A DNA stretch of 64,000 bases from Pseudomonas entomophila (GTDB lineage Bacteria > Pseudomonadota > Gammaproteobacteria > Pseudomonadales > Pseudomonadaceae), in the NCBI RefSeq assembly GCF_029193575.1, contig NZ_JARGCS010000044.1, forward strand, positions 124,001 to 188,000. Direction: 5' to 3'. Both the position numbers and the translations under genes were made by a program. The number at the start of each line of letters is the position of its first letter. Within the stretch, counting starts at the first letter, position 1. Shown in pieces: positions 15,272-24,135 of the stretch. Under the pieces are notes generated by a model. The model was not told where the DNA came from. It searched no databases and saw only the letters and a list, made by a program, of their open reading frames with translations.

Positions 15272-17311
15272 TTACACCACGCCCAGCTCATTGAAGACGA
15301 ACGCATACTCCAGCGCCACGTCACGCAGCCCTTGGTAGCGCCCGCTCATGCCGCCGTGGCCGGCGCCCATCTCGGTCTTGAGCAGCAGCAGGTGGTCGTC
15401 GGTTTTCAAGGTGCGCAGGCGTGCCACCCACTTGGCCGCTTCCCAATACTGCACACGGCTGTCGTTATAGCCGGCGATCACCAGCATGGCCGGGTAGGCC
15501 TGGGCCTTGACGTTCTCGTAGGGGGCGTAGGCCTTGATCCGCGCGTACACCTCGGGCTCCTCGGGGTTGCCCCACTCGTCGTACTCGGTGACGGTCAGCG
15601 GCAGCTCGGGGTCGAGCATGGTGTTGAGCACGTCGACGAACGGCACCTCGGCGATGGCGCAGCGCAGCAGCTCCGGGCGCTGGTTGAGCACTGCGCCCAT
15701 CAGCAGGCCGCCGGCGCTGCCGCCGCTGATGGCCAGGCGGTCGCGGGCGGTGATGCCGTTGGCGATCAAGTGCTCGGCGCAGGCGATGAAGTCGTCGAAG
15801 CTGTTCTGCTTGTGTTCCTGCTTGCCGGCGCGGTACCAGGCCTCCCCCAGCTCACCGCCGCCGCGCACATGGGCGATGGCGAAGGCCACGCCGCGTTCGA
15901 GCAGGCTAAGGCGGGCGTGGGAGAACCACGGGTCGAGGCTTTCGCCATAGGCACCGTAGCCATAGAGGTACAACGCTGTGCACTGGCCGACGGTGTCGCG
16001 TCGGCGCACCAGGCTGATCGGCACCCGCGTGCCATCGGCGGCGGTGGCCCACAGGCGCTGGCTGACGTAGGCGTCGGCGTCGAACGGGCCGAGCACCGGC
16101 GTTTGTTTGAGCACCTGCTGCGCGCCCGTGGCCAACTCCAGCTGGCGCACTTGGGCCGGACGGTTGAGTGCCTCGTAGCGCAGGCGGATGCGCGTGCTGG
16201 CGAACTCCAGGCTGTCCTGCACGTAGAGGCTGTAGGCGGCGTCCGGCAGTTCGACGCGGTAGGCCGGCAGGCCCTGGGGGTGCACCTCGATGATCGGCAG
16301 GCCGCCTTCGCGCAGGCTCAGGCTCAGGGCGCCGGCGTTCAGGCTCAGGCCTTCGAGCATGACGTCGTCGCGGTGCGGCACCAGCAACTGCCACTGCGCG
16401 CGGTTCGGTACCGATTCGGCTGGGGCATGGAACAGGGCGAAGTTGATGCCGTCCTGGTTGCTGCGGATGAACCAGCGCCATTGGCCGTCGAGCTGGCCGT
16501 GGTCGGGGAAGTACTCGTGGCCTTCGACGCGTGGTGCCAGGCACTGGAAGTCGGCTTGCGGGGTGGTGGCGTCGAGCACCCAGGCTTCGCTGGTGGTCTT
16601 GCTGTTGAGCAGCAGCACCAGTTGGCGCTCGGAGCTGGTGCGGTAGCAGTGCAGGAAGAAGCGCCCGTCGGGCTCTTCGAACACGGTGCTGGCGCCGCGC
16701 TCGCCGAGAGTATGGCGGCGCAGGCGCCAGGGACGGTGGGTGTCGTCCAGCTCGGCGAAGAACAGCGTGCGGCTGTCGTTGGCCCAGGTCAGGCTGCCGT
16801 CGCAGTCGTCGAAGGGCAGGGTGCTCACGGCGCCGCTGGACAGGTCCTTGACGTACAGGGTGTAGATTTCGTCGCCGCTGGTGTCGAGGCTGTAGGCCAG
16901 CAGGTTGTGGTCGGGGCTGACGTTGAACGCGCCGAGGGCGAGGAAACCGCCGTTGGCCAGGGCGTTGGGGTCGAGCAGCAGTTGCTCCTGGCTTTCGTCG
17001 ACGCTGTTGCTGTCGTCGGCCGGGCGCGGGCAGCGGTAGTGGCGCGGGTATTCGTCGCCGGCGGTGGTGCGGGTGTAGTACAGGTACGGGCCCCAGGGCG
17101 AGGGCAGCGACAGGTCGGTTTCCTGGATGCGCCCCTTGATCTCCTCGAACAGCCGTTCGCGTAAGGGCGCCTGCGCGGCGAGGCAGGCTTCCTGGTAGGC
17201 GTTCTCGGCGTTGAGGTAGGCCAGGACTTCGGGGGTGTCGCGCTGCTGCAGCCAGGCGTAGGGATCGGCGGCGTTGGCAGCGTGGGCGATGGGGGGCTGG
17301 GTGGTTGGCAT
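15272..17311 (-). CDS. ptrB: Oligopeptidase B
   Basis: Serine oligopeptidase of family S9A, 679 residues, that cleaves short peptides after Arg or Lys in the cytoplasm. The N-terminal two thirds form the beta-propeller that limits access to small substrates. The catalytic triad is Ser532 (GGSAGG), Asp617 (GYNDSRV) and His652 (GAGHGG). DEYP and YARIKAYAPYENV are further family marks. The ATG at 17311 (MPTTQPPIAHAANAADPYAW) is preferred because the family starts close to the DPYAWL segment; the open frame upstream of it runs through a REP element. Monocistronic. Confidence 0.94.
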   Translation of the reverse strand: MPTTQPPIAHAANAADPYAWLQQRDTPEVLAYLNAENAYQEACLAAQAPLRERLFEEIKGRIQETDLSLPSPWGPYLYYTRTTAGDEYPRHYRCPRPADDSNSVDESQEQLLLDPNALANGGFLALGAFNVSPDHNLLAYSLDTSGDEIYTLYVKDLSSGAVSTLPFDDCDGSLTWANDSRTLFFAELDDTHRPWRLRRHTLGERGASTVFEEPDGRFFLHCYRTSSERQLVLLLNSKTTSEAWVLDATTPQADFQCLAPRVEGHEYFPDHGQLDGQWRWFIRSNQDGINFALFHAPAESVPNRAQWQLLVPHRDDVMLEGLSLNAGALSLSLREGGLPIIEVHPQGLPAYRVELPDAAYSLYVQDSLEFASTRIRLRYEALNRPAQVRQLELATGAQQVLKQTPVLGPFDADAYVSQRLWATAADGTRVPISLVRRRDTVGQCTALYLYGYGAYGESLDPWFSHARLSLLERGVAFAIAHVRGGGELGEAWYRAGKQEHKQNSFDDFIACAEHLIANGITARDRLAISGGSAGGLLMGAVLNQRPELLRCAIAEVPFVDVLNTMLDPELPLTVTEYDEWGNPEEPEVYARIKAYAPYENVKAQAYPAMLVIAGYNDSRVQYWEAAKWVARLRTLKTDDHLLLLKTEMGAGHGGMSGRYQGLRDVALEYAFVFNELGVV

Positions 17312-17331
17312 TCGGGATCTCTGGGCTGGGG

Positions 17332-17363
17332 TGTCGGGGCTTGCCCCGCGACAGGGCCGGCGC
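17332..17363. repeat. Single REP-like unit
   Basis: GGGGCTTGCCCCGCGACAGG is the standard core. It lies between ptrB and the divergent membrane-protein gene. Confidence 0.65.
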
Positions 17364-17435
17364 GGACAGGGGGGGCGCCTGCGCCCGTAAAAGTGTTTAT
17401 CATAGGCGCCTCTTTGCCTGGCTTGCACGAACACC

Positions 17436-17945
17436 ATGACCGAGAACGACTATACGCTCGCCTGGGGCCTGTACGCCCTTGCCGCCTTGGGCTGCCTGTG
17501 GGTGGGCTTCAAGCTCACCGGCTGGATGTGGCGCTGGCTGCGCGAGCCGCTGCGGGTGATCCTGGCAGTGCTGCTGCTGACCCCGACCATCGTCGACCCG
17601 GTCAAGGAGGCCTTCGCCCCGGCCATCGCCATCACCGCCCTGGACATCGCCTTCAAGGTCGGCAACAACGCCTGGCGCGCCGCCTCTGACCTGGCCATGT
17701 ACGGCATGATCGCCTTCGCCCTGTACATCGTCTTCGTGCTGTTGCGCTGGCCCCTGGAAAAACGCGCCCGCGAGCGCCGCGAGAAGGCCGAGGCCGCCGC
17801 CCAGCGCCAGGCCGCCGAAGACGCCCAGGGGGTCGATGAGCTGCCGTTCGCCGCCGACCGCCGCGACCGCTACCGCGACGAGCCGCCTCCGGTGCCACCG
17901 CGTCGCCCGAGCGCCGGCGGTGGCCGCGTCGAGCCACGGATCTAG
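17436..17945 (+). CDS. Predicted membrane protein with charged C-terminal tail
   Basis: A 169-residue protein of unknown family. Three hydrophobic segments are visible at about residues 8-28, 38-58 and 85-105. The last 60 residues are rich in Arg, Glu and Pro, first as a likely helix (EKRARERREKAEAAAQRQAAE) and then as a disordered tail ending PPPVPPRRPSAGGG. It is first in a tight operon, 15 bp before the amidotransferase gene and followed by a DUF2937 gene. The role of the operon is not known. Confidence 0.8.
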   Translation: MTENDYTLAWGLYALAALGCLWVGFKLTGWMWRWLREPLRVILAVLLLTPTIVDPVKEAFAPAIAITALDIAFKVGNNAWRAASDLAMYGMIAFALYIVFVLLRWPLEKRARERREKAEAAAQRQAAEDAQGVDELPFAADRRDRYRDEPPPVPPRRPSAGGGRVEPRI

Positions 17946-17960
17946 GACGGAGCCACGTGC

Positions 17961-18728
17961 ATGTGTGAACTGCTGGGCATGAGCGCCAACGTCCCCACCG
18001 ATATCGTCTTCAGTTTCACCGGCCTGATGCAGCGCGGCGGCCGCACTGGCCCGCACCGCGACGGCTGGGGCATCGGCTTCTACGAAGGGCGCGGCCTGCG
18101 CCTGTTCCAGGACCCGGCGGCGAGCAGCGAGTCGGAGGTGGCCAACCTGGTGCAGCGCTACCCGATCAAGAGCGAGGTGGTCATCGGCCACATTCGCCAG
18201 GCCAACGTCGGCAAGGTCTGCCTGTCCAACACCCACCCCTTCGTGCGCGAGCTGTGGGGGCGCAACTGGTGTTTCGCGCACAACGGCCAGCTGGCCGACT
18301 TCCAAGGCCGCACCACCTTCTACCGCCCGGTCGGCGACACCGACAGCGAGGCGGCCTTCTGCGATTTGCTCAACCGCGTGCGCGAGGCGTTTCCCGAGCC
18401 AGTCGCGGTCGAGCAACTGCTGCCGGTGCTGGTCGAGGCCTGCGCCGAGTACCGCGGCAAAGGCGTGTTCAACTGCCTGCTCAGCGATGGCGACTGGCTG
18501 TTCTGCTTCTGCTCGACCAAGCTTGTGCACATCACCCGTCGCGCGCCGTTTGGCGCGGCGCGGTTGAAGGATGTCGACCTGATCGTGGATTTTCAGGCCG
18601 AAACCACCCCCAACGACGTGGTCACGGTGATCGCCACCGAGGCCTTGACCGAGAACGAGACCTGGCAGCGCTACGAACCGGGTCAATGGGCCCTGTGGCG
18701 GCATGGCGAGTGCGTGGCCAAGGGGTAA
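17961..18728 (+). CDS. Class II glutamine amidotransferase (YafJ-like)
   Basis: A 255-residue protein consisting of a glutamine amidotransferase class II domain. After removal of Met1 the catalytic nucleophile is Cys2 (MCELLGMSANVP), as in the family. Other conserved parts are RGGRTGPHRDGWGIGFY, GHIRQAN and FAHNGQL, which hold glutamine and the oxyanion site. No synthase domain is attached, so ammonia would pass to an unknown partner, or the protein hydrolyses a related amide. It lies in the middle of a three-gene operon with two membrane proteins. Confidence 0.9.
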   Translation: MCELLGMSANVPTDIVFSFTGLMQRGGRTGPHRDGWGIGFYEGRGLRLFQDPAASSESEVANLVQRYPIKSEVVIGHIRQANVGKVCLSNTHPFVRELWGRNWCFAHNGQLADFQGRTTFYRPVGDTDSEAAFCDLLNRVREAFPEPVAVEQLLPVLVEACAEYRGKGVFNCLLSDGDWLFCFCSTKLVHITRRAPFGAARLKDVDLIVDFQAETTPNDVVTVIATEALTENETWQRYEPGQWALWRHGECVAKG

Positions 18729-18737
18729 GGACACACC

Positions 18738-19259
18738 ATGTTCAGAAGCTACCTGCGCTTGTTGCTGTTCACCTTCGGGCTGCTGGCCGGCATTCAGGTG
18801 CCCGGGTTGGTCAAAGACTACAGCCAGCGCGTCGAGGCGCACCTGCTGGAGTCGCGCCAGGCGCTCAAGGGCTTCCAGGAAACCGCCCAGCGCTTCTTCA
18901 ATGGCGACTTGCAGGCGCTGGTGCGGCATTACCGCACCAGTGACGACCCGGTGTTCAACAGCGATGCCAACAGCATCGACAGCCTGCTGATCCGTAATCA
19001 GTTGCTGGAGCGCGAGTGGCAGGCGTTGCAGGGGAGCTGGGCGAGCCGCAGCTGGCACGTGCTGGCGCAGCCGGACCCGCAGTTGCGCGAGGAAACGCTC
19101 AAGGGCTACAGCTACCAGATCTTGCTGGTGCCCGAGGCGATCGGCTGGGGGATCGGCGCCGGGTTCGTGCTGGCGTTCGTGGTCGAGAGCCTGTTGCTGG
19201 TGATCGGTTGGGTGATCCTGGGCGGGCGGCGCAAGGCGGTCAAGGAAAGCTGGCGGTAG
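18738..19259 (+). CDS. DUF2937 family membrane protein
   Basis: A 173-residue protein of the DUF2937 family. One hydrophobic segment lies near the N-terminus (LLLFTFGLLAGIQVPGLV) and another near the C-terminus (about 137-162), with a soluble helical domain between that should face the periplasm. Function unknown. It starts nine bases after the amidotransferase stop codon behind an AAGGA ribosome binding site and ends the operon. Confidence 0.85.
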   Translation: MFRSYLRLLLFTFGLLAGIQVPGLVKDYSQRVEAHLLESRQALKGFQETAQRFFNGDLQALVRHYRTSDDPVFNSDANSIDSLLIRNQLLEREWQALQGSWASRSWHVLAQPDPQLREETLKGYSYQILLVPEAIGWGIGAGFVLAFVVESLLLVIGWVILGGRRKAVKESWR

Positions 19260-19261
19260 GG

Positions 19262-19300
19262 GGGCTGGGGCGGCCCTATCGCGGGGCAGGTCCCCTACAC
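19262..19300. repeat. Partial REP element
   Basis: GGCCCTATCGCGGGGCAGG is the left part of a REP unit; the right arm is shortened. It fills the gap between the convergent DUF2937 and LysR genes. Confidence 0.55.
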
Positions 19301-20206
19301 CAGCACGATCCGCTGCTCCCCGACATCCTGCGCATAGCGCCCCAGCACCTGCCGGCATAGCCCCACCACCTCGTCCACCCACTCCACCCCCGTCTGCCAG
19401 GTCACCACCAGCTCCAGGCTCGGCGGCGGTTGCAGGCCGGCCAGCAGCACCAGCTCACCGCGCGCCAACTCCGCATCGACCAGCGCCGGGGGCAGGGCGC
19501 CGATGCCGAAGCCGTCGCGCAGCAGGCGGGTGATCGCCGCCACCGAGTTCACGCAGTTCAGCCGTGGCGCCTGGGCACCGGCGGCCTGCAACAGGCTCAA
19601 CACCTCCTGGTGCGGGCGCGAGTTCTTCGAGAAGGTGACGATGCGCTCGCGGGCCAGCTCCGCGAGTGACGCATAGCTGCGGTGTTGCACGGAGCCGGCG
19701 GCGACGATCCAGCCCATGGGGTAGCGCGCCAGGTCCAGGCTGCGGATCGTCGTCTCGCGCACCAGGTCGGTTTGCAGAATCACATCGAGAAAGCCTTTTT
19801 GCAGCTGATCGCGCAAGTTCAGCGAGGTATCGGCCACCAGTTCGATCTCCACCTGCGGGTAGCGCTCGCTCAGCTCGGCCACCAGCGCGCTCATCCAGGT
19901 GTGGATCACCGTGTCCATCACGCCGAGGCGGATGCGCCCGACCTTGGCTCGGTCACCGTCCAGCGATTGCTTCATCGCCTGGGCGGTGTCGAGCATGCGC
20001 TCGGCGTACTCCAGCACCTTGCTGCCCTCGGGCGTCAGGCTCACGCCGCGCGAGTCGCGCAGCAGCAACTTCACGCCAAGGTCGGCCTCCAGCGCGGCGA
20101 TGCGGCTGGAAACGGAGGCCTGGGTGGTGAACAGCTTCTCGGCGGTGAGGCGGAAGCTCTTGAGCCGGGCGACCCAGACGAAGGTTTCGAGGAAGCGTAG
20201 GTTCAT
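19295..20206 (-). CDS. LysR family transcriptional regulator
   Basis: A 303-residue LysR-type regulator. The N-terminal winged helix (MNLRFLETFVWVARLKSFRLTAEKLFTTQASVSSRI, read in part) binds DNA, and the remaining 220 residues form the effector-binding domain. The ATG at 20206 was chosen because it places the helix-turn-helix at the normal position; the longer frame crosses the divergent promoter. It diverges from the MFS-pxpABC operon, so the likely role is to control use of 5-oxoproline or a related compound. The effector is inferred, not known. Confidence 0.9.
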   Translation of the reverse strand: MNLRFLETFVWVARLKSFRLTAEKLFTTQASVSSRIAALEADLGVKLLLRDSRGVSLTPEGSKVLEYAERMLDTAQAMKQSLDGDRAKVGRIRLGVMDTVIHTWMSALVAELSERYPQVEIELVADTSLNLRDQLQKGFLDVILQTDLVRETTIRSLDLARYPMGWIVAAGSVQHRSYASLAELARERIVTFSKNSRPHQEVLSLLQAAGAQAPRLNCVNSVAAITRLLRDGFGIGALPPALVDAELARGELVLLAGLQPPPSLELVVTWQTGVEWVDEVVGLCRQVLGRYAQDVGEQRIVLV

Positions 20207-20287
20207 GATCAGTTTTTCTTGTTCCAGACCGGCGGTTTTTCTCGTTGGACGCAAGCGCCATGGCCTTTGAACAATGTCGCCCAGGCC

Positions 20288-20304
20288 ACGACGCCAAGCG
20301 TCGT
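20288..20304. promoter_or_regulatory. 6-bp inverted repeat before the MFS-pxpABC operon
   Basis: ACGACG (20288-20293) and CGTCGT (20299-20304) flank a five-base centre, 32 bp before the MFS start codon. It could be a LysR site or a small leader hairpin. Confidence 0.3.
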
Positions 20305-20336
20305 CCGTAAAACAATACCAACAAGCCGAGGCAACC

Positions 20337-21623
20337 ATGAACCCGACCGGCGTTCAGCAGCAGGCACCCGCCCGTTCTTCGAGCGGCCCCTTCGCCTGGT
20401 ACCGCGACATCGACACCCAGCAACGACGCACCTTCTGGAGCTGCAAGATCGGCTACGGCCTGGACGGCATGGACACCCAGATGCTGAGCTTCGTGATCCC
20501 CACCCTGATCGCCCTGTGGGGCATCAGCACCACCGAGGCGGGGCTGATCCACACCAGCACGCTGATCGCCTCCGCCCTCGGCGGCTGGATCGCCGGCATT
20601 CTCTCCGACCGCATCGGCCGGGTGCGCACCTTGCAGTTGACCGTGCTGTGGTTCGCCTTCTTCACCTTCCTCTGCGGCTTCGCCCAGAACTACGAACAAC
20701 TGCTGATCGCCCGGACCCTGATGGGCTTTGGCTTCGGCGGCGAGTGGACCGCCGGCGCGGTGCTGATCGGCGAGGTGATCCGCGCCCAGGACCGCGGCAA
20801 GGCGGTGGGCATGGTGCAGTCGGGCTGGGCCATCGGCTGGGGCCTGACGGCGATCCTCTACGCGCTGCTGTTCTCGCTGCTGCCGCCTGAGCACGCCTGG
20901 CGCGCGCTGTTCCTGTTGGGGCTGCTGCCGGCGCTGTTCGTGATCTTCGTGCGCCGCCTGGTCAAGGACCCGGAGGTGTACCGCGAGGCCAAGAAGGTCG
21001 AGCAGGCCGAGGCGCCGTCGCACTTCTACGAGATCTTCGCCCCGGGCATGCTGTGGACCACCCTGCGCGCCTCGCTGCTGACCACCGGCGCCCTGGGCGG
21101 CTACTACGCCATCACTTCGTGGCTGCCGACCTTCCTGAAGAACGAGCGTGGCCTGAGTGTGCTGGGCACCGGCGGCTACCTGGCGATGGTCATCGTCGGC
21201 TCCTATGTCGGCTACGTGATCAGCGCGTACCTGACCGACCTGCTGGGCCGCAAGAAGAACTTCGTGCTGTTCGCCGTGGGCTCGTTCGTGATCGTGCTGC
21301 TGTATACGCAGATGCAGGTCAGCAATGGCGTGATGCTGTGGCTGGGCTTCCCGCTGGGCTTCTTCGCCTCGGGCATCTTCAGCGGCATGGGGTCGTTCCT
21401 CACCGAGCTGTTCCCCACCCGCATCCGCGGCTCGGGGCAGGGCTTCTGCTACAACATCGGCCGCGCCATCGCCGCGCTGTTCCCGCTGCTGATCGGCCTG
21501 CTCAGCCAGAAGGTGTCGCTGGGCCTGGGCATCGGCGCGTTCGCCGCGGTGTCCTACGGCGTGGTGATCCTGGCGGCGTTGAGCCTGCCGGAAACCCGCG
21601 GCAAAGAACTCCAGGCACGGTAA
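20337..21623 (+). CDS. MFS transporter, probable 5-oxoproline or organic-acid uptake
   Basis: A 428-residue major facilitator protein with 12 predicted membrane segments. The loop 2-3 motif (GILSDRIGRVRTL) and the ELFPTRIRGSGQGFCYNIGR segment place it near the aromatic acid/sialate proton-symporter group. It is the first gene of an operon with pxpA, pxpB and pxpC (9-bp gap, then overlaps), which implies import of 5-oxoproline or a compound converted to it. The start at 20337 has a GAGG ribosome binding site. The substrate is an inference from context only. Confidence 0.88.
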   Translation: MNPTGVQQQAPARSSSGPFAWYRDIDTQQRRTFWSCKIGYGLDGMDTQMLSFVIPTLIALWGISTTEAGLIHTSTLIASALGGWIAGILSDRIGRVRTLQLTVLWFAFFTFLCGFAQNYEQLLIARTLMGFGFGGEWTAGAVLIGEVIRAQDRGKAVGMVQSGWAIGWGLTAILYALLFSLLPPEHAWRALFLLGLLPALFVIFVRRLVKDPEVYREAKKVEQAEAPSHFYEIFAPGMLWTTLRASLLTTGALGGYYAITSWLPTFLKNERGLSVLGTGGYLAMVIVGSYVGYVISAYLTDLLGRKKNFVLFAVGSFVIVLLYTQMQVSNGVMLWLGFPLGFFASGIFSGMGSFLTELFPTRIRGSGQGFCYNIGRAIAALFPLLIGLLSQKVSLGLGIGAFAAVSYGVVILAALSLPETRGKELQAR

Positions 21624-21659
21624 GGTAGGCACATGAACAGTCAAACAGGAGTCCGCCCC

Positions 21660-22412
21660 GTGAAACGCCTGCTACTCAACTGCGACATGGGCGAGAGTTT
21701 CGGCAACTGGCGCATGGGCCTGGATGCCGAGGTGATGCCTCACGTCGATTGCGCCAACATCGCCTGCGGCTACCACGCCGGTGACCCCGGCACCATGCGC
21801 CGCACCGTGGCCTTGGCGCTGGAGCACGGGGTGACCATCGGCGCGCACCCGGCCTACCCGGACCTGGTCGGCTTCGGCCGCCGCTCCATGGCCTGCAGCG
21901 TCGAGGAGATCCGCGACCTGCTGCACTACCAGATCGGCGCGCTGGACGGCATCTGCAAGGTGCTCGGCGGTCGCGTGGCCTACGTCAAGCCGCACGGCGC
22001 GCTGTACAACGACATGATGGCCGACCCGCTCAAGCTGCGCGCCGTGCTCGAAGCGGTGGCGGCCTACGACGCCAGCCTGCCGCTGATGCTCATGGCCACC
22101 GCCGACGACAGCGCCGCCCGTGCCCTGGGCGATGAAATCGGCGTGCCGCTGTGGTTCGAGGCCTTCGCCGACCGTGGCTACACCGCCAGCGGCCACCTGA
22201 TGTCGCGGCGCCTGCCGAATGCGGTGCACCACGAGCCGGCCAAGGTACTGGAGCAAGCACTGCGCCTGGCCCGTGGCGAGGCGCTGGTGGCCGACGACGG
22301 CAGCGCCGTGCGCCTGCAGGCCAGCACCCTCTGCGTGCACGGCGACAACGCAAGCTCGGTGGCGGCGGTGCGCGAGATCCGTCAGGCGCTCGATGCCCTG
22401 GAGCACGCATGA
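21660..22412 (+). CDS. pxpA: 5-oxoprolinase subunit A (LamB/YcsF family)
   Basis: Subunit of the bacterial ATP-dependent 5-oxoprolinase PxpABC, which opens 5-oxoproline to glutamate. The N-terminal LNCDMGESFG and the segments NIACGYHAGDP and GVTIGAHPAYPDLVGFGRR are characteristic. The GTG at 21660 is preferred: it gives MKRLLLNCDMGE, as in family members, a standard length of 250 residues, and an AGGAG site eight bases upstream. An in-frame ATG at 21633 would add nine residues. The 3' end overlaps pxpB by four bases (ATGA). Confidence 0.92.
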   Translation: MKRLLLNCDMGESFGNWRMGLDAEVMPHVDCANIACGYHAGDPGTMRRTVALALEHGVTIGAHPAYPDLVGFGRRSMACSVEEIRDLLHYQIGALDGICKVLGGRVAYVKPHGALYNDMMADPLKLRAVLEAVAAYDASLPLMLMATADDSAARALGDEIGVPLWFEAFADRGYTASGHLMSRRLPNAVHHEPAKVLEQALRLARGEALVADDGSAVRLQASTLCVHGDNASSVAAVREIRQALDALEHA

Positions 22413-23104
22413 ACCCACGCATCGAAGTGGTGGCGATCGACACCTTGATGGTGCGCCTGTTCGAGGCCATCGACGAAGCCAACATGCCGTGGATCCTCGC
22501 CGCCAGCCAGCGCCTGAGCCAGGCGTTCGGCGCGCACCTGGTGGACCTGGTGCCGTCCTACACCACCTTGATGGTGCAGGCCAACCTGCCTCCGGCCGAG
22601 GCCCGTGCACGCATCGGCCAAGCCTTGGAAGGCTTGCAGCCGGATGCCGGCAACAGCGGCCGACGGCATGAGATCCCGGTGTGGTACCACGCCAGCGTCG
22701 GCCCTGAGCTGCCAGTGCTGGCCGCGCGCGAGGGCCTGAGCGAGGCCGAGGTGGTGCGCCTGCACAGCGAGCGCGAGTACCCGGTGTTCGCCCTGGGCTT
22801 CGCCCCCGGTTTCGGCTTCATGGGGCTGGTGGACGAACGCCTGGCCACACCGCGCCTGAGCACCCCGCGCAAGCGCGTGGCGGCGGGCAGCGTGGGCATC
22901 GCCGAGCGGCAGACCGCCGCGTATCCGGCGGTGTCGCCGGGCGGCTGGAACCTGATCGGGCGCACCCCGGTGCGCCTGTTCGACCGCGACCGCGAGGGCT
23001 ACAGCTTGCTGCAACCGGGTGACCGGGTGCGCTTCGTGGCGGTATCGCACGGCGAATTCATGGCATTGGGCGGCGACGACAGCCCGTTGGAGGCCCAGGC
23101 ATGA
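22409..23104 (+). CDS. pxpB: 5-oxoprolinase subunit B (KipI-like)
   Basis: A 231-residue protein of the AHS1/KipI family, the second subunit of 5-oxoprolinase. Conserved stretches are PSYTTLMVQ near residue 50, ALGFAPGFGFMG around residue 130 and SVGIAERQTAAYPAVSPGGWNLIGRTP. It overlaps pxpA and pxpC by ATGA junctions, which points to a fixed subunit ratio through coupled translation. In Bacillus the related KipI inhibits a sporulation kinase, but the operon here supports the oxoprolinase role. Confidence 0.92.
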   Translation: MNPRIEVVAIDTLMVRLFEAIDEANMPWILAASQRLSQAFGAHLVDLVPSYTTLMVQANLPPAEARARIGQALEGLQPDAGNSGRRHEIPVWYHASVGPELPVLAAREGLSEAEVVRLHSEREYPVFALGFAPGFGFMGLVDERLATPRLSTPRKRVAAGSVGIAERQTAAYPAVSPGGWNLIGRTPVRLFDRDREGYSLLQPGDRVRFVAVSHGEFMALGGDDSPLEAQA

Positions 23105-24018
23105 CGCAGTTGAGGATCGAGGCCAGCAGCGCGTTGTGCCTGTTGCAGGACGGCGGGCGCTTCGGCGTGCGGCACTTGGGCGTGACCCAGGGCGGCGCGT
23201 TGGACTGGGTGGCGATGAGTTGGGCCAACTGGCTGCTGGGCAATGCCCTGGACGCGCCGGTGGTCGAGGTGGCGCTGGGTGGTTTCAGCGTGGTCGCCGA
23301 GGCCGATTGCGTGCTGGCCCTGGCCGGCGCCGACCTGGACGCGCGTGTTGACGATCAGCCCATTACACCGTGGCGCAGTTTCTCCCTGCGCAAGGGCCAG
23401 CGCCTGGCCTTCAAGCAGCCGCGCCAGGGCATTCGTGCCTACCTGGCGGCGCCGGGGGGCTTCCACGGCGAAGCGGTGCTGGGCAGTTGCGCGACGGTGG
23501 TGCGCGAGGAGCTGGGCGGCATCGAGGGACGCGGCAAGGCGCTCGGCAAGGGTGACCTGCTGCGCTTCTGCGGCGTTTCACCGGCAGTGCGTGAGGTGCC
23601 CGAGGCGCTGCGACCGGTGGATGCGGCCAAGCCGCTGCTGGATTTGGTGATGGGGGCGCAGATCGGCTATTTCAGCGGCACCAGCCTGTTCGAGGCGTTC
23701 AACAGCGACTGGGCGCTGGACAGCCGCGCCGACCGCATGGGCATCCGTTTGCTGGGGCCGCAGTTGCAGTACCAGGGCGCGCCGATGATTTCCGAGGGGA
23801 TTCCACTGGGGGCCGTGCAGGTGCCGCCGGATGGGCAGCCGATCGTGCTGCTCAATGATCGCCAGACCATTGGCGGTTATCCGCGGCTCGGCGCGTTGAC
23901 GCCGTTGGCGTTGGCGCAGTTGGCGCAGTGCATGCCCGGAGCGCCGGTGCGGTTCCGGGCGGTGGTGCAGGACGAGGCGTGGCGCGAGCAGCAGGGGTAT
24001 CTGCGGCGTTGGGGGTGA
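23101..24018 (+). CDS. pxpC: 5-oxoprolinase subunit C (KipA-like)
   Basis: A 305-residue protein of the AHS2/KipA family, the largest subunit of PxpABC. Family marks are QDGGRFGVRHLGVTQGGALD near the N-terminus (read in part), YLAAPGGF, and the C-terminal SEGIPLGAVQVPPDGQPIVL, which are typical of biotin-independent carboxylase-like AHS2 domains. Last gene of the operon, followed by an inverted REP pair. Confidence 0.92.
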   Translation: MTQLRIEASSALCLLQDGGRFGVRHLGVTQGGALDWVAMSWANWLLGNALDAPVVEVALGGFSVVAEADCVLALAGADLDARVDDQPITPWRSFSLRKGQRLAFKQPRQGIRAYLAAPGGFHGEAVLGSCATVVREELGGIEGRGKALGKGDLLRFCGVSPAVREVPEALRPVDAAKPLLDLVMGAQIGYFSGTSLFEAFNSDWALDSRADRMGIRLLGPQLQYQGAPMISEGIPLGAVQVPPDGQPIVLLNDRQTIGGYPRLGALTPLALAQLAQCMPGAPVRFRAVVQDEAWREQQGYLRRWG

Positions 24019-24027
24019 GCCTTCGGG

Positions 24028-24118
24028 CCCTATCGCGGGGCAAGCCCGCTCTTACAGGTACCCTGCCGAACCAGAGAACGGTGGGGGCCTGGAGCGGGCT
24101 TGCCCCGCGATAGGGTCG
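24028..24118. repeat. Inverted pair of REP elements
   Basis: CCCTATCGCGGGGCAAGCCC and GGGCTTGCCCCGCGATAGGG are exact reverse complements about 50 bases apart, between convergent genes. Confidence 0.8.
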
Positions 24119-24135
24119 GCACAGGCGCCGCGAAG

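Noticed and set aside
17400..19382. A 660-codon minus-strand frame across the amidotransferase operon
   Set aside because: Antisense to three genes with good ribosome binding sites and recognised domains; low-complexity sequence.
21633..21659. ATG at 21633 as start of pxpA
   Set aside because: Possible, but the GTG at 21660 has a better-spaced AGGAG and gives the family N-terminus and length.
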